This document shows, in pieces, positions 46,601-54,495 of a DNA stretch of 55,255 nucleotides. Numbering within the stretch: the stretch's first letter is position 1; the number at the start of each line of letters is the position of its first letter. Under the pieces are notes generated by a model. The model was not told the DNA's origin. It ran no database searches and saw only the letters and a list, made by a program, of their open reading frames with translations. Source of the stretch: Sedimentisphaerales bacterium (GTDB lineage Bacteria; Planctomycetota; Phycisphaerae; Sedimentisphaerales; Anaerohalosphaeraceae); NCBI GenBank assembly GCA_028282905.1, contig JANQGW010000022.1:1-55255 (forward strand), given 5' to 3'. The translations under genes and the position numbers were made by a program.

Positions 46601-48045
46601 TGACGGAAGAACAGCCCCAGATTTCTATCTTAGAAGCGACGAACTCCCTGCTGGTCTATGCCACCCCCCGCCAGCATAAGGCGATTGCACTATTGATCTC
46701 CCACGCTGACCGAATTCCGGAAAGACCTACTACGCCCTATGTCGTCTATGCATTGGAAAATCAGGAACCGGCGAAGTTAGCAGAAACGCTGGACCAGATC
46801 GTCTCGGCCCGACAAGGCGAGAGAGCACAGAAGACTGCTTCGGCCGGTGCAAAGGTCCAGCCCAAGACAGCGGCTACGTCAACAACACCGAATCTTCCGA
46901 CACTGGAAGAGGAAACCATTCGCATTATCCCCGATGAGGACAGCTATTCACTGATCGTCTATGCCAACAAACGCAACCAGCAGTGGATTGGTGAACTGAT
47001 TAGAGAGTTGGATAAATATCACCCACAGGTCTTATTGGATTGCACACTAGTCGAAATTACTAAAGACAACGATTTTAACTTTGACTTGGATATGGTTTCA
47101 AAATATGGAGGACTGACCGAAGGTGGGTCAATGACAGCGATGACGAAGCCGGATACAGCAGGAGTTACCGCATTGGTAGAGCCGTTTATAGGCGGTACTG
47201 TTGGAGAATATAGCGTAACCAATGGTTCAGGGGTTGCCTTTTTCAGTAATAATCATATCCAGGCACTTTTAAAAATAATGGATAAGAAAAATTATGGGCG
47301 AGTACTTGCTAGACCTTCTCTTCTGGTGAAAGACAACCAGGAGGGGGAAATTAAAACTGAAAAAACAATTTATGTTGCAGAAGAGAAGACAATTATAACA
47401 CCGACAACGGATACTTCGACCTCAACGACAACGGATATCGAGTTCAATCCTTATACTTCGGGTATAACCTTGACAATTACGCCGCACATTGCTTCTGAAG
47501 AGTTATTGAAGTTAGATATTGTATTGGATAGAACGGACTTTGATCCTTCAGATACGGGGAAGGCAACTATTGGTGAAAAAACGGTTCCGAAGCCTTTGGA
47601 TACTGTAAGCAGTAATGTAATGACAACGTCTGTTATTCCTAATGGTGCCACTATTATTCTTGGGGGTATCGAGACAATTTCTCAGACGAAAGGGGTGACA
47701 AAAGTTCCGTTGCTTGGCGATTTACCTCTTGTTGGTGTACTCTTTAGAGGTGTTAGCGAATCGGATGCTCAAAGTAAATTGTATATTTTTGTGAAAGCTA
47801 ATATTTTAAAGCCAGAAGAAGAGCTGACGGGTGGATCGGATATTGAAAAGATATCTTTAAAGAGAAGAGCTGCATTTGAAAGTGCTGAAAATAAATTCCA
47901 GGAGCTCGAAGAAATACCTTGGATAGAGCCGACACCCATGAGTCCAGAGAAAATTTTAGAGGACGATGAATATTTAAAAGAGATTAAACGCAAGCTTCAA
48001 GAAATGGATCAAGAAAAAGCAAGTGTTCAAGTCTCAATAGAATAG
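43663..48045 (+). CDS. gspD: Secretin (GspD), very long, with multiple N1-type domains
   Basis: 1460 residues, roughly twice a typical GspD. It forms the outer-membrane pore of type II secretion. ATG at 43663 has GGAG six bases upstream. Order: signal peptide; an N1-like repeat (about 43-110); a long Glu/Pro/Ala/Lys-rich segment (about 180-490) with coiled-coil character; an N0/STN-like domain (about 506-590, V-M-L-E-S-L-I-D-L-V-G-K-Q-L-G); four further N1-like repeats separated by Ser/Thr/Arg linkers (about 617-1105); and the secretin domain (about 1120-1390) with V-L-A-R-P-S-L-L-V-K-D-N and V-P-L-L-G-D-L-P-L-V-G-V-L-F. From about nt 46990 to the stop, codon use turns AT-rich, then returns to GC-rich in gspE. 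This suggests that the pore domain was exchanged or is under different selection. Confidence 0.92.
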   Translation: MRLTKYAGFRQWLHGRTLLVLVVVVLAGMCGWVRAAEDGDGVLRSRSYKFRYVTSQQAREFLLQLQIGTELDILTDTALIVTSDKGVDLTRATEVISILDREESTVIRVLDADPAAPLPTPAELAEQLTGITVGTMTDAPPKGSTNPAIVDTLAGRLIAIAAVPLLNDIDTALQTWQKENTPAEPVVETPDPEITDPAVEEPEKPEEPVAVEPKPELVVERPAADELVPVVEVPVVESVEEKPVIEVPVKEITETPAVEAKDDAADLMPDKSFEQLMTELMAAQQADELAAEAAEKQTPPVDPLTTAEDMVIEDVTAEAAETATDDFLSDALLQALEEEEIKKTQQLAAQKAAAQKAAAEKKAAQEKPAKLAEKTPAKSTAARQRQEAIEAMRKQAEADRAAAEAAEAAADDELKKALEMLLKSSEPAAPEKPAPKPADPAPAKERPTPKSKQAQLEQELAELRAQIAELKAAKAAAIEEKKAPEDVPSKVGVKTGQAAFEEAVGEEMLDTVIDLPQEVMLESLIDLVGKQLGLNYMYDPALLKNQKVTLKIHKGQIKVRDLYALMESTLHFKGFVMTRRDNLVTIVKSTDISKIDPSFLNAGDSSDPGEVAASTIFELKHIGADAAKKTLDAMKLSSIANGIQTVAGTNRLIVTDYTYRMDRIAEAIEMIDVAGEPKEFQSRQLNYMQASELVEKLKVLIKEMEGVSLDIAAPAAPAQTRTVRTRDPKTGRTITKQVPVSTSSTSSAKPAEKDAVFIDVDERTNRVLMVGKPADLATLNDLIDTLDVPQQDLKTVREYVIQHVEAVEVVNVLNELGLASVSVATPQKTTTAAKSTTTRDPRTGRTTTTPAPRTATSTAAKKDGAEPNISIRPATNSLLVNATGEQHQAIELVIAHVDVVQKDQRTIREYEIQNVDAQEIIDTMTDLGMIAQQSSSSSRSATTGRTSSRTTTSSRSTPQPTAPATVAPALTGLTGEAGSVTEEQPQISILEATNSLLVYATPRQHKAIALLISHADRIPERPTTPYVVYALENQEPAKLAETLDQIVSARQGERAQKTASAGAKVQPKTAATSTTPNLPTLEEETIRIIPDEDSYSLIVYANKRNQQWIGELIRELDKYHPQVLLDCTLVEITKDNDFNFDLDMVSKYGGLTEGGSMTAMTKPDTAGVTALVEPFIGGTVGEYSVTNGSGVAFFSNNHIQALLKIMDKKNYGRVLARPSLLVKDNQEGEIKTEKTIYVAEEKTIITPTTDTSTSTTTDIEFNPYTSGITLTITPHIASEELLKLDIVLDRTDFDPSDTGKATIGEKTVPKPLDTVSSNVMTTSVIPNGATIILGGIETISQTKGVTKVPLLGDLPLVGVLFRGVSESDAQSKLYIFVKANILKPEEELTGGSDIEKISLKRRAAFESAENKFQELEEIPWIEPTPMSPEKILEDDEYLKEIKRKLQEMDQEKASVQVSIE

Positions 48046-48051
48046 CCATAT

Positions 48052-49758
48052 ATGAAAGACTTATTAATACAAGCGGCCGAGCGAAGTGGTGTGACCGATG
48101 CCGATTCGCTGCGGGATTTTTTGAGCGATAATGCCGAAGACACTCGGCGTCTCGACCAGGTTCTGCTCAGCGCGCCAAACTATACCGAGGATGTCGTACT
48201 GCGGCTATTCGCCGAGGCCTTCGGCGTGACTTACTTTGACGAGATCAACGCTGAACACGTGCCCGAGCATTTTGTCGAGGCCATCCCCGCACCCTATGCC
48301 CAGCACCACTACGTCATCGGTGTCCGCACAAGCGATGATGAAGACGACGAAACCATTACCGTCGTTACCTCCAACCCGCTGAACGCCTCAGTGGTCGATA
48401 ACGTTTCCAAAATGCTCGGCGCCCCGGTCGAAACGGCCCTGAGCACGCGTGCGGCCATCACCGCCGCCATCGACGTCGCCTACGAACAGAAAAACACCGT
48501 CATCGAAGAGGTCGCCGAAGAACTCGACGCCCAGAACATCGACCAACTCGCCGACGAAGTCGCCGGCAGCGAAGACTTGCTCGACGTGGTCAACCGTCCG
48601 CCGGTCATCCGGCTGGTCAATGATATCCTCTTCCGCGCCCTGCAGATGCGCACGAGTGATATCCACATCCACCCGTTCGAGACCAAGATTATCGTCCGCT
48701 ACCGCATCGACGGCATTCTCTACGACACGCTCACGCTCAACCGCAACGTCCTGAGCCTGGTGATCTCGCGTATCAAGGTCATGGCGGGCATGGACATCGC
48801 CGAACGCCGTATGCCCCAGGACGGTCGCTGCAGCGTCCGCGTCGGCCAGCGTGAAATTGACCTGCGTGTCAGCACCGTGCCCACCAGCTACGGCGAACGC
48901 GCGGTTCTGCGTATTCTCGACAAAAGCTCCGGCATCCTCACCCTCGAACAACTTGGCTTCATGGAAGAGGATCGTCAGCTCTTTGATAAAATGATTAACC
49001 GCTCCCATGGCGTGATTTTCGTGACCGGCCCGACCGGTTCCGGTAAAAGTACGACGTTGTACGCCTGCCTGAATCGCATCGACTCGACCGTCAAAAACAT
49101 CATGACCGTCGAAGACCCGATCGAGTACCAACTCGGCGGCATCAGCCAGATGCAGGTCGCACCGAAAAAGGGCATGAACTTTGTCAATGCGCTGCGGCAT
49201 ATTCTGCGTCAGGATCCGGACGTCATCATGGTCGGTGAAGTGCGTGACAAGGAAACCGCCGCGATGGCGATTCAGTCATCGCTGACCGGCCACCTGGTGT
49301 TCAGTACGCTGCACACCAACGACGCCGCCGGGGCCGTCAGCCGTCTGCTCGATTTCGGCGTTGAACCGTACCTGGTCAGCTCGTCGCTGATCAGCGTACT
49401 GGCCCAGCGTCTGGTCCGGCGAATCTGCCCGGACTGCAAGCAGGCCTACGAACCGCCGGCCCATGAAGTGCGAGACCTCGGCATACTAACCGATGAAAAG
49501 CCGACCTTCTATGTCGGTGCCGGCTGCGCCAAGTGCTTCGACACAGGCTACCGCGGCCGAACCGGTATCTACGAAATGATGGTCCTCAACGATGAGATCC
49601 GTGAGATGGTCTATAACCGGGACAGTGCCGGCGTCATCAAGAAAAAGGCGCTCGAATACGGCATGCAGACTCTCCGCATGGACGGCGCCCGAAAAGCCCA
49701 GGCCGGCATCACAACCATCGCCGAAGTATTGCGTGTAACACAATCGGATAACGTGTGA
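48052..49758 (+). CDS. gspE: Type II secretion ATPase GspE
   Basis: 568 residues; hexameric cytoplasmic ATPase that drives pseudopilus assembly. N-terminal N1E domain (about 1-160), then the catalytic domain with Walker A G-P-T-G-S-G-K-S-T, Asp box, Walker B D-P-D-V-I-M-V-G-E-V-R-D, His box G-H-L-V-F-S-T-L-H-T-N-D-A. A four-cysteine zinc module follows: C-P-D-C-K near residue 462 and C-A-K-C-F near 490. ATG at 48052 follows the gspD stop by six bases. It ends with TGA; a short frame continues in register, but there is no SECIS-like hairpin, so this is an ordinary stop. Confidence 0.96.
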   Translation: MKDLLIQAAERSGVTDADSLRDFLSDNAEDTRRLDQVLLSAPNYTEDVVLRLFAEAFGVTYFDEINAEHVPEHFVEAIPAPYAQHHYVIGVRTSDDEDDETITVVTSNPLNASVVDNVSKMLGAPVETALSTRAAITAAIDVAYEQKNTVIEEVAEELDAQNIDQLADEVAGSEDLLDVVNRPPVIRLVNDILFRALQMRTSDIHIHPFETKIIVRYRIDGILYDTLTLNRNVLSLVISRIKVMAGMDIAERRMPQDGRCSVRVGQREIDLRVSTVPTSYGERAVLRILDKSSGILTLEQLGFMEEDRQLFDKMINRSHGVIFVTGPTGSGKSTTLYACLNRIDSTVKNIMTVEDPIEYQLGGISQMQVAPKKGMNFVNALRHILRQDPDVIMVGEVRDKETAAMAIQSSLTGHLVFSTLHTNDAAGAVSRLLDFGVEPYLVSSSLISVLAQRLVRRICPDCKQAYEPPAHEVRDLGILTDEKPTFYVGAGCAKCFDTGYRGRTGIYEMMVLNDEIREMVYNRDSAGVIKKKALEYGMQTLRMDGARKAQAGITTIAEVLRVTQSDNV

Positions 49759-49766
49759 GATTTCAA

Positions 49767-50179
49767 ATTTCATATTTTCGATTTCCAATTGATAATGAAC
49801 GGACAGCCGAAAGAAAAGATTGATAAGCATGTCCTGATAAGACGATCGGGGGATTTTGCCCATCGTTGTGTGAAGCTGTGCAATGCGATGCCGGAAAACT
49901 GGCTTGGACGTCATATTCGAAGCCAGTTGATGCGATGTGCAACATCAGTCGCGGCTAATTACCGGGCCGCGTGTATTGCACAGTCAAAACCAAGTTTTAT
50001 CGCCAAACTCGGGATTGTTGTCGAAGAAGCGGACGAAGCATGTTACTGGATTGAGTTTATAGTTGATGAAAACCTGATGACCGCTCAGCAGTGTTCAGAA
50101 TTACTGAGCGAGGCGAAAGAGTTAACAAGTATTTTCGCAGCGTCACAGAAAACGGCCCGCAGCCGTCAAAATATGAAAT
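49767..50179. repeat. Perfect 12-bp inverted repeat bounding the four-helix-bundle gene
   Basis: ATTTCATATTTT at 49767-49778 and AAAATATGAAAT at 50168-50179 are exact reverse complements, placed just outside the small gene at 49795-50181 (the right copy covers its last codons and stop). Simple A/T-rich and GGAAATA-rich tracts lie beside both ends. The arrangement looks like a small inserted cassette in the gspE-gspF junction. Confidence 0.6.
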
Positions 50180-50181
50180 AG
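49795..50181 (+). CDS. Four-helix-bundle protein (23S rRNA intervening-sequence protein family)
   Basis: 128 residues, all helical, with family signatures: F-A-H-R-C-V-K-L-C, I-R-S-Q-L-M-R-C-A-T-S-V-A-A-N-Y-R-A-A, F-I-A-K-L-G-I-V-V-E-E-A-D-E-A-C-Y-W-I-E-F and L-L-S-E-A-K-E-L-T-S-I-F. These proteins are encoded in intervening sequences of 23S rRNA and as free genes in many genomes; relatives include the Avd accessory protein of diversity-generating retroelements. No reverse transcriptase or template repeat is nearby. It interrupts the conserved gspE-gspF order and is bounded by an inverted repeat. Its biochemical role is not known. Confidence 0.85.
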   Translation: MNGQPKEKIDKHVLIRRSGDFAHRCVKLCNAMPENWLGRHIRSQLMRCATSVAANYRAACIAQSKPSFIAKLGIVVEEADEACYWIEFIVDENLMTAQQCSELLSEAKELTSIFAASQKTARSRQNMK

Positions 50182-50205
50182 GAAATAGGCAATAGGAAAT
50201 ACTCT

Positions 50206-51420
50206 ATGCCAAGATTCGAATATGTGGCAATTAATTCGCAGCGAAAGACGGAAAAAGGAGCCGTCACAGCTGAAAGTGCGTTTGCTGCCCGCAAGCATCT
50301 GCGCAGCCGCGGCCTGCACCCGACCGACATCAAACAGGTGCGGATGGATACCGCCGGCAAATCCCTCGGCGGTCTGCTCAAACGAAGCGGCAAAAAAGAC
50401 GTCGCCACCTTCACCAAAGAGCTTTCGACGATGCTCAACGCCGGCATCAAGCTTACCGACGGCCTGAGCGTCCTGACCAAACAACTCAACGATCCAAAAC
50501 TGCGGGCCGCGATTACCGAAGTCCGCGACAAAGTCGTCACCGGCGAATCCTTTGCCGATTCGCTCGCCGAGTACCCGCAGTACTTCGACCTGATCTTCAT
50601 CAGCATGATCCGCGTCGGCGAAGTCACCGGTACACTCGCCGAAACACTGGCACGGATGTCCGCCTTCATGGAAAAACGCCAGCGACTCGAAGCCAAAATG
50701 GCCACCGTCATGATTTATCCCGCGGTTCTGGTCACTGTCTGTATCATCGTGCTGATCGTCATTATGGTCGGCGTTCTGCCGCAGGTCAGTGAACAGCTCA
50801 TCGAAACCGGCCAGGAACTACCCCGGCTGACAAAATTTTTGATGAAGCTGTCCGAGATCATGACCAGCGGCTGGATTCTTGTCGTTATCGGAGCGATTGT
50901 CGCCATTGTCATGATTTACAAACGACTGGTACGCACCGAAAAAGGCGCCCTTGTGCGGGATAAGTTCTTACTGAACCTGCCGGGCTTCGGTCCGCTGATT
51001 AAACAGCAGATTCTGACCCGGTTTACCTCAACACTGGCAACACTGATGGGATCCGGTCTGTCCATGGCCGAGTCGCTGCGGGTCGTTTCACAGGTCACCG
51101 GCAACAAGGTCATGAGCGATGCGATTGTCAAGTCGCGTGAACGGATTCTCTCCGGTTCAGATATCGCCTCGCCGCTCTGTGACAGTGGGGTGATCGACCC
51201 GACCATTGCCCATATGATTACCGTGGGCGAAAAAAGCGGCGAATTGGAACAGATGCTTCGAATGATCAGCGAGAATCTGGAAGAATCGTCTGATTTGGTC
51301 GTTGAGCGTCTCAGCGCACTGGTGGAACCGGTCATTATTGTCGGCATGGCCTTGATCATCGGTCTGATTTTCTTCGCGACCTTCGTGCCGCTGATCAAAT
51401 ACTCCGTGACACAGTTTTAG
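50206..51420 (+). CDS. gspF: Type II secretion inner-membrane platform protein GspF
   Basis: 404 residues, standard length. Two homologous cytoplasmic T2SF domains (about 70-190 and 270-395), each followed by membrane helices: I-Y-P-A-V-L-V-T-V-C-I-I-V-L-I-V-I-M, W-I-L-V-V-I-G-A-I-V-A-I-V-M-I and a C-terminal V-I-I-V-G-M-A-L-I-I-G-L-I-F-F. Motifs F-T-K-E-L-S-T-M-L-N-A-G and M-I-T-V-G-E-K-S-G-E-L-E are diagnostic. The start M-P-R-F-E-Y-V-A is the classic GspF N terminus. It is the platform that couples GspE to the pseudopilus. Confidence 0.96.
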   Translation: MPRFEYVAINSQRKTEKGAVTAESAFAARKHLRSRGLHPTDIKQVRMDTAGKSLGGLLKRSGKKDVATFTKELSTMLNAGIKLTDGLSVLTKQLNDPKLRAAITEVRDKVVTGESFADSLAEYPQYFDLIFISMIRVGEVTGTLAETLARMSAFMEKRQRLEAKMATVMIYPAVLVTVCIIVLIVIMVGVLPQVSEQLIETGQELPRLTKFLMKLSEIMTSGWILVVIGAIVAIVMIYKRLVRTEKGALVRDKFLLNLPGFGPLIKQQILTRFTSTLATLMGSGLSMAESLRVVSQVTGNKVMSDAIVKSRERILSGSDIASPLCDSGVIDPTIAHMITVGEKSGELEQMLRMISENLEESSDLVVERLSALVEPVIIVGMALIIGLIFFATFVPLIKYSVTQF

Positions 51421-51469
51421 CAGAGTGTGATTATGAATTATAGCAATGTTATTCGGCTTGCATGAGTGT

Positions 51470-51496
51470 CATCCCGGCCTCCGAGCCGGGATCCAG
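51470..51496. repeat. Dispersed palindromic repeat inside the secretion operon
   Basis: Reads CATCCCGGCCTCCG then AGCCGGGATCCAG. Arms ATCCCGGC and GCCGGGAT pair perfectly. It sits in the 173-base gap between gspF and gspG and may act as an intra-operon RNA hairpin. Confidence 0.7.
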
Positions 51497-51593
51497 TGCG
51501 ATAAAAATTGAGTATCAGAATATGAAAAAAATAGCAAAACAGAAAGAGTTGATACAGCGACGACAACAAGACAGAACGAAAGGATATAACAAA

Positions 51594-52037
51594 ATGAAAA
51601 CACGAAAACACAAACAAGCGGCATTTACGCTGGTGGAACTGATGGCGGTTATGCTGATTCTGGCATTGATCGGCGGCTTCGCGGGAAAAAGCTACATCGA
51701 TGCGGTCAATAAAGCAAAAGTGACCACGACGAAAACACGCATGAAAGAACTGCATCAGGCTGTCAATATGTTCAAACTGGACACGGGCCGCTATCCCTCT
51801 GAAGAGATGGGACTTCTGGAACTGGTTGAAGAACCTGCCGACGTTGAGGGCTGGTCACGGAGTGGCTATCTGGAAACAACCGACGTGCCCAGAGACGGCT
51901 GGAAAAATGAGTTTGCCTATATGCTCAACCCCGAAAGCGGCAAGCCCTTTGTGATTATCAGCTATGGCTCCGACGGCAAAGAGGGCGGCGAAGAGGGCAC
52001 CGATGAATACGATCTCTACAGCACCGATGCCGACTAA
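51594..52037 (+). CDS. gspG: Major pseudopilin GspG
   Basis: 147 residues. ATG at 51594 is preferred over an upstream frame because AAAGGA precedes it and the leader then is short and basic (M-K-T-R-K-H-K-Q-A-A-F-T-L-V-E-L-M-A-V). The prepilin cleavage site has Ala rather than the usual Gly before F-T-L-V-E-L. The C-terminal domain has the GspG signature G-R-Y-P-S-E-E-M-G-L-L-E-L and a calcium-site-like end: Y-G-S-D-G-K-E-G-G. It forms the shaft of the secretion pseudopilus. Confidence 0.95.
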   Translation: MKTRKHKQAAFTLVELMAVMLILALIGGFAGKSYIDAVNKAKVTTTKTRMKELHQAVNMFKLDTGRYPSEEMGLLELVEEPADVEGWSRSGYLETTDVPRDGWKNEFAYMLNPESGKPFVIISYGSDGKEGGEEGTDEYDLYSTDAD

Positions 52038-52623
52038 TTCGCGACGACCGCAGAGGATTCCTCGCCAGGGCTTTACGCTGATTGAAACCCTTATGGTTGT
52101 AGGCATAATTGGCCTGATGGCGGTTTCAGGAATGATTGCCTACAGTGCAATGTGGGGCAACCTGCGGTTTAAACGTGAGGCGAAGGAACTGGTGACGATC
52201 TTGCAGATGGCTCAGGACGCCGCTGCCCAGAGCGACCGGCGCTATGAGATTGTCCTGGATCGCGATCTGCAGGCCTACATGTTTCGCGAGTTCATCGGGT
52301 TTACCATCCTGGAAGATGAACTGCCGCTGGAAGATGATGGTGTCGAAGCCATTCAGAAAACCTTCTTCAGCAATGCGGTTCTGCTGGATTTTGTCGAATA
52401 TGACTACCTGACCGAAGAGGAAGAGCGGATCATGGCCGAAGAAGGCACTGAGTACTTCCGGTTCGTCACCGGCCGGCCCGGCTGGCAGGCCGGCGGACGC
52501 ATTGTCCTGCTCGACAGCCATGACCGGCCCTGGACCATCCTGATTCACCGCTTCGCCAAACCGGTCCAGTTGCTCGAAGGCGACGTCCTGCTCTGGACGC
52601 CGCAGGAAAACGTACAGTTTTAG
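52003..52623 (+). CDS. gspH: Minor pseudopilin, GspH-like
   Basis: About 206 residues with a prepilin leader R-Q-G-F-T-L-I-E-T-L-M-V-V and GspH-like fold (F-K-R-E-A-K-E-L-V-T-I-L-Q-M-A-Q-D-A-A). The start is uncertain: ATG at 52003 has AGAGGG six bases upstream and overlaps gspG; ATG at 52027 lacks a ribosome binding site. The position after gspG supports the GspH call. The middle is unusually acidic (E-D-E-L-P-L-E-D-D-G). Confidence 0.82.
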   Translation: MNTISTAPMPTNSRRPQRIPRQGFTLIETLMVVGIIGLMAVSGMIAYSAMWGNLRFKREAKELVTILQMAQDAAAQSDRRYEIVLDRDLQAYMFREFIGFTILEDELPLEDDGVEAIQKTFFSNAVLLDFVEYDYLTEEEERIMAEEGTEYFRFVTGRPGWQAGGRIVLLDSHDRPWTILIHRFAKPVQLLEGDVLLWTPQENVQF

Positions 52624-52660
52624 CCAATAGCATTTAGTTCATAGTTCGGAGTTTGGAGTT

Positions 52661-53608
52661 TTGCATAGCAGAGCAAAACATAATAATAAGTTAGGATGCC
52701 ATCGACATGGTTTCACCATGGTGGAAATCGCCGCGGCGATGCTGATCTTGGCGATGGTGCTCTCGTCGGTCATGTTTCTGATGGACCGCTACCTCGACGC
52801 CGTCGTTGATATGCGTCTGCGCCAGCGGGCCTTCGAGACGGCCCGTGCCAACATGGAAACCCTGCTGGCCACCGACAAACTCTCGGATTTAGCCGAGTTC
52901 GGCGAAAGCGAACGCTATCCCGACATCTACTGGGAAACCATCGTCGAGCCGTTTACCCTGCCCGTCAAGGACCGCATGTGGGTACGCGCCGTCTGCTCGG
53001 CTTCCTATACCGACAGCGAAGGCGAGTTGCAGGAAGTCGAACTCGAACACTGGATCACCAGCCTCACCGGCGATCAGATCAAAAAAATCATGAACCAGCA
53101 GGAAGCCCTCGGTGAATACTACGAACTCATTAAGGAAGGTTTTATGACCGTCGCCCAGATGGCGACCGCTGCGTTTCTGGAACTGGAAAAAATGCCCGTC
53201 ACCGATTATAAGGAATTGGTCGAACAGCACCGCCGCGAAAAACTGGAATATCTCCAGGCCAATAACGACAAATTTGATAAGCAGGCCTTCGATAAACTGG
53301 TCGAGCAACTGGACGACGTAGAAAACGAATTCCTCGAAGAAATCGGCATGGATTTTGACAAGTACAACGAATTTGCCCTGGCCTACGAACCGCCGGCTTC
53401 GGCCACCGGCCCCAGTTTATTTGGCCCAGGTAATTCTTCCGGTTCTGACAGCTTGAATACAAATCCCAATACTGAAAATCCGACCAATAAACCTGGAACA
53501 GAACAGACACAGCCTGATCAGAAGGTTTGGACAGCGGACGATTTGCGTGCAAAGGGTTTCCCTGAATCTATCATACCCATATTGTTGGAAATGTTAAATA
53601 GTGGATGA
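52661..53608 (+). CDS. Minor pseudopilin, GspI-like with long C-terminal extension
   Basis: 315 residues, much longer than a typical GspI (~120). Prepilin leader H-G-F-T-M-V-E-I-A-A-A-M-L-I-L-A. The start is taken as TTG at 52661, with GGAG close upstream. Residues to about 140 are pseudopilin-like; then come a helical acidic segment (L-E-Y-L-Q-A-N-N-D-K-F-D-K), a Gly/Ser/Asn/Thr/Pro-rich spacer (about 245-290) and a terminal helix (D-D-L-R-A-K-G-F-P-E-S-I-I). The spacer stretch has a more AT-rich composition. The stop overlaps gspJ (ATGA). Confidence 0.7.
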   Translation: MHSRAKHNNKLGCHRHGFTMVEIAAAMLILAMVLSSVMFLMDRYLDAVVDMRLRQRAFETARANMETLLATDKLSDLAEFGESERYPDIYWETIVEPFTLPVKDRMWVRAVCSASYTDSEGELQEVELEHWITSLTGDQIKKIMNQQEALGEYYELIKEGFMTVAQMATAAFLELEKMPVTDYKELVEQHRREKLEYLQANNDKFDKQAFDKLVEQLDDVENEFLEEIGMDFDKYNEFALAYEPPASATGPSLFGPGNSSGSDSLNTNPNTENPTNKPGTEQTQPDQKVWTADDLRAKGFPESIIPILLEMLNSG

Positions 53609-54471
53609 AGCAATATAAAATCACAACCTGTTCAGCTTTTACGCTGGTGGAAACGTTGGTAGTGTTGCTGCTGTCGGCCATGATTATCACGGCCACGCTG
53701 GCTGTCTATCAGCGTGTCCGCGCTGCGACCATTGTCATCGGCCAGCGGATGAGCGAGCACCGGCTGCAGGACGAGATTTTACAGAAAATCGCCGAAGACA
53801 TCGATCGCCTCGCCGCTCCCGGTTTCGAAGCGACCATCAAGTTTCGCAACCGCCAGGTTCGCGGTACCGATGGCCTCACTTACCAGTCGGCCGAACTGAT
53901 TCTCAATAACAGCTATTACGGCAACAGTGACAAAAAGGATATTTACGAGGAAATCGTCTGGCGAACCGCCTACGACACCGCTGAAGAAACGATGATCCTC
54001 TACCGGATGCACCGCGGCCTCAACGCCGAAGACCCGCTTTTTGCCAACAAACCCAACCAGCTTGAAAGCACCTTGGACAAAAGCCTTGAACGCTATATCC
54101 CTGTTTCCGCGGGTGTAACATTTTTCGACCTGCGCACCCAGCAGGGCGAAAACATCCTCGGCTCCTGGACTTCCGAGACTTTGCCAAAAGCGGTACGCAT
54201 CGGTTTGTCCTTCGCTTTGCCCGAGGAACTGGAAGACGGCGAAGTGGCTGTCCCCGATGAAGAGGTAATGTACCGCACCGTCGCGGTGGACCGATCACGG
54301 ATGATTCCGTATAGTTTCGTTAAGATGGAACTGGACTTAGGCGTTCTGGATAAAGATGAATCAACCGACCCAAACGATCTCGTCGGCGATATGACCGATG
54401 ACGCATCGGTAGAGCCGGATGATGAAAGTACCGGAGGCGACGAGACCGACTCAAGAGATGAAGGCAACTAA
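53605..54471 (+). CDS. gspJ: Minor pseudopilin, GspJ-like
   Basis: 288 residues. Leader C-S-A-F-T-L-V-E-T-L-V-V-L-L-L-S-A-M-I (Ala before F). A GspJ-like domain follows with Q-D-E-I-L-Q-K-I-A-E-D-I-D-R and a beta-rich body. The C-terminal ~40 residues are strongly acidic (D-E-S-T-D-P-N-D-L-V-G-D-M-T-D-D), an unusual tail. The start overlaps the gspI stop, and gspK follows after 24 bases. Confidence 0.82.
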   Translation: MKQYKITTCSAFTLVETLVVLLLSAMIITATLAVYQRVRAATIVIGQRMSEHRLQDEILQKIAEDIDRLAAPGFEATIKFRNRQVRGTDGLTYQSAELILNNSYYGNSDKKDIYEEIVWRTAYDTAEETMILYRMHRGLNAEDPLFANKPNQLESTLDKSLERYIPVSAGVTFFDLRTQQGENILGSWTSETLPKAVRIGLSFALPEELEDGEVAVPDEEVMYRTVAVDRSRMIPYSFVKMELDLGVLDKDESTDPNDLVGDMTDDASVEPDDESTGGDETDSRDEGN

Positions 54472-54495
54472 TAGATACGGATAAACGATAAGCAA

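Noticed and set aside
49756..49900. TGA of gspE in register with the four-helix-bundle frame
   Set aside because: No SECIS-like hairpin follows, the intervening codons are A/T-rich noncoding sequence, and GspE is complete at its normal end.
49795..50181. Diversity-generating retroelement based on the Avd-like four-helix protein
   Set aside because: No reverse transcriptase, template repeat or variable repeat is present near it.
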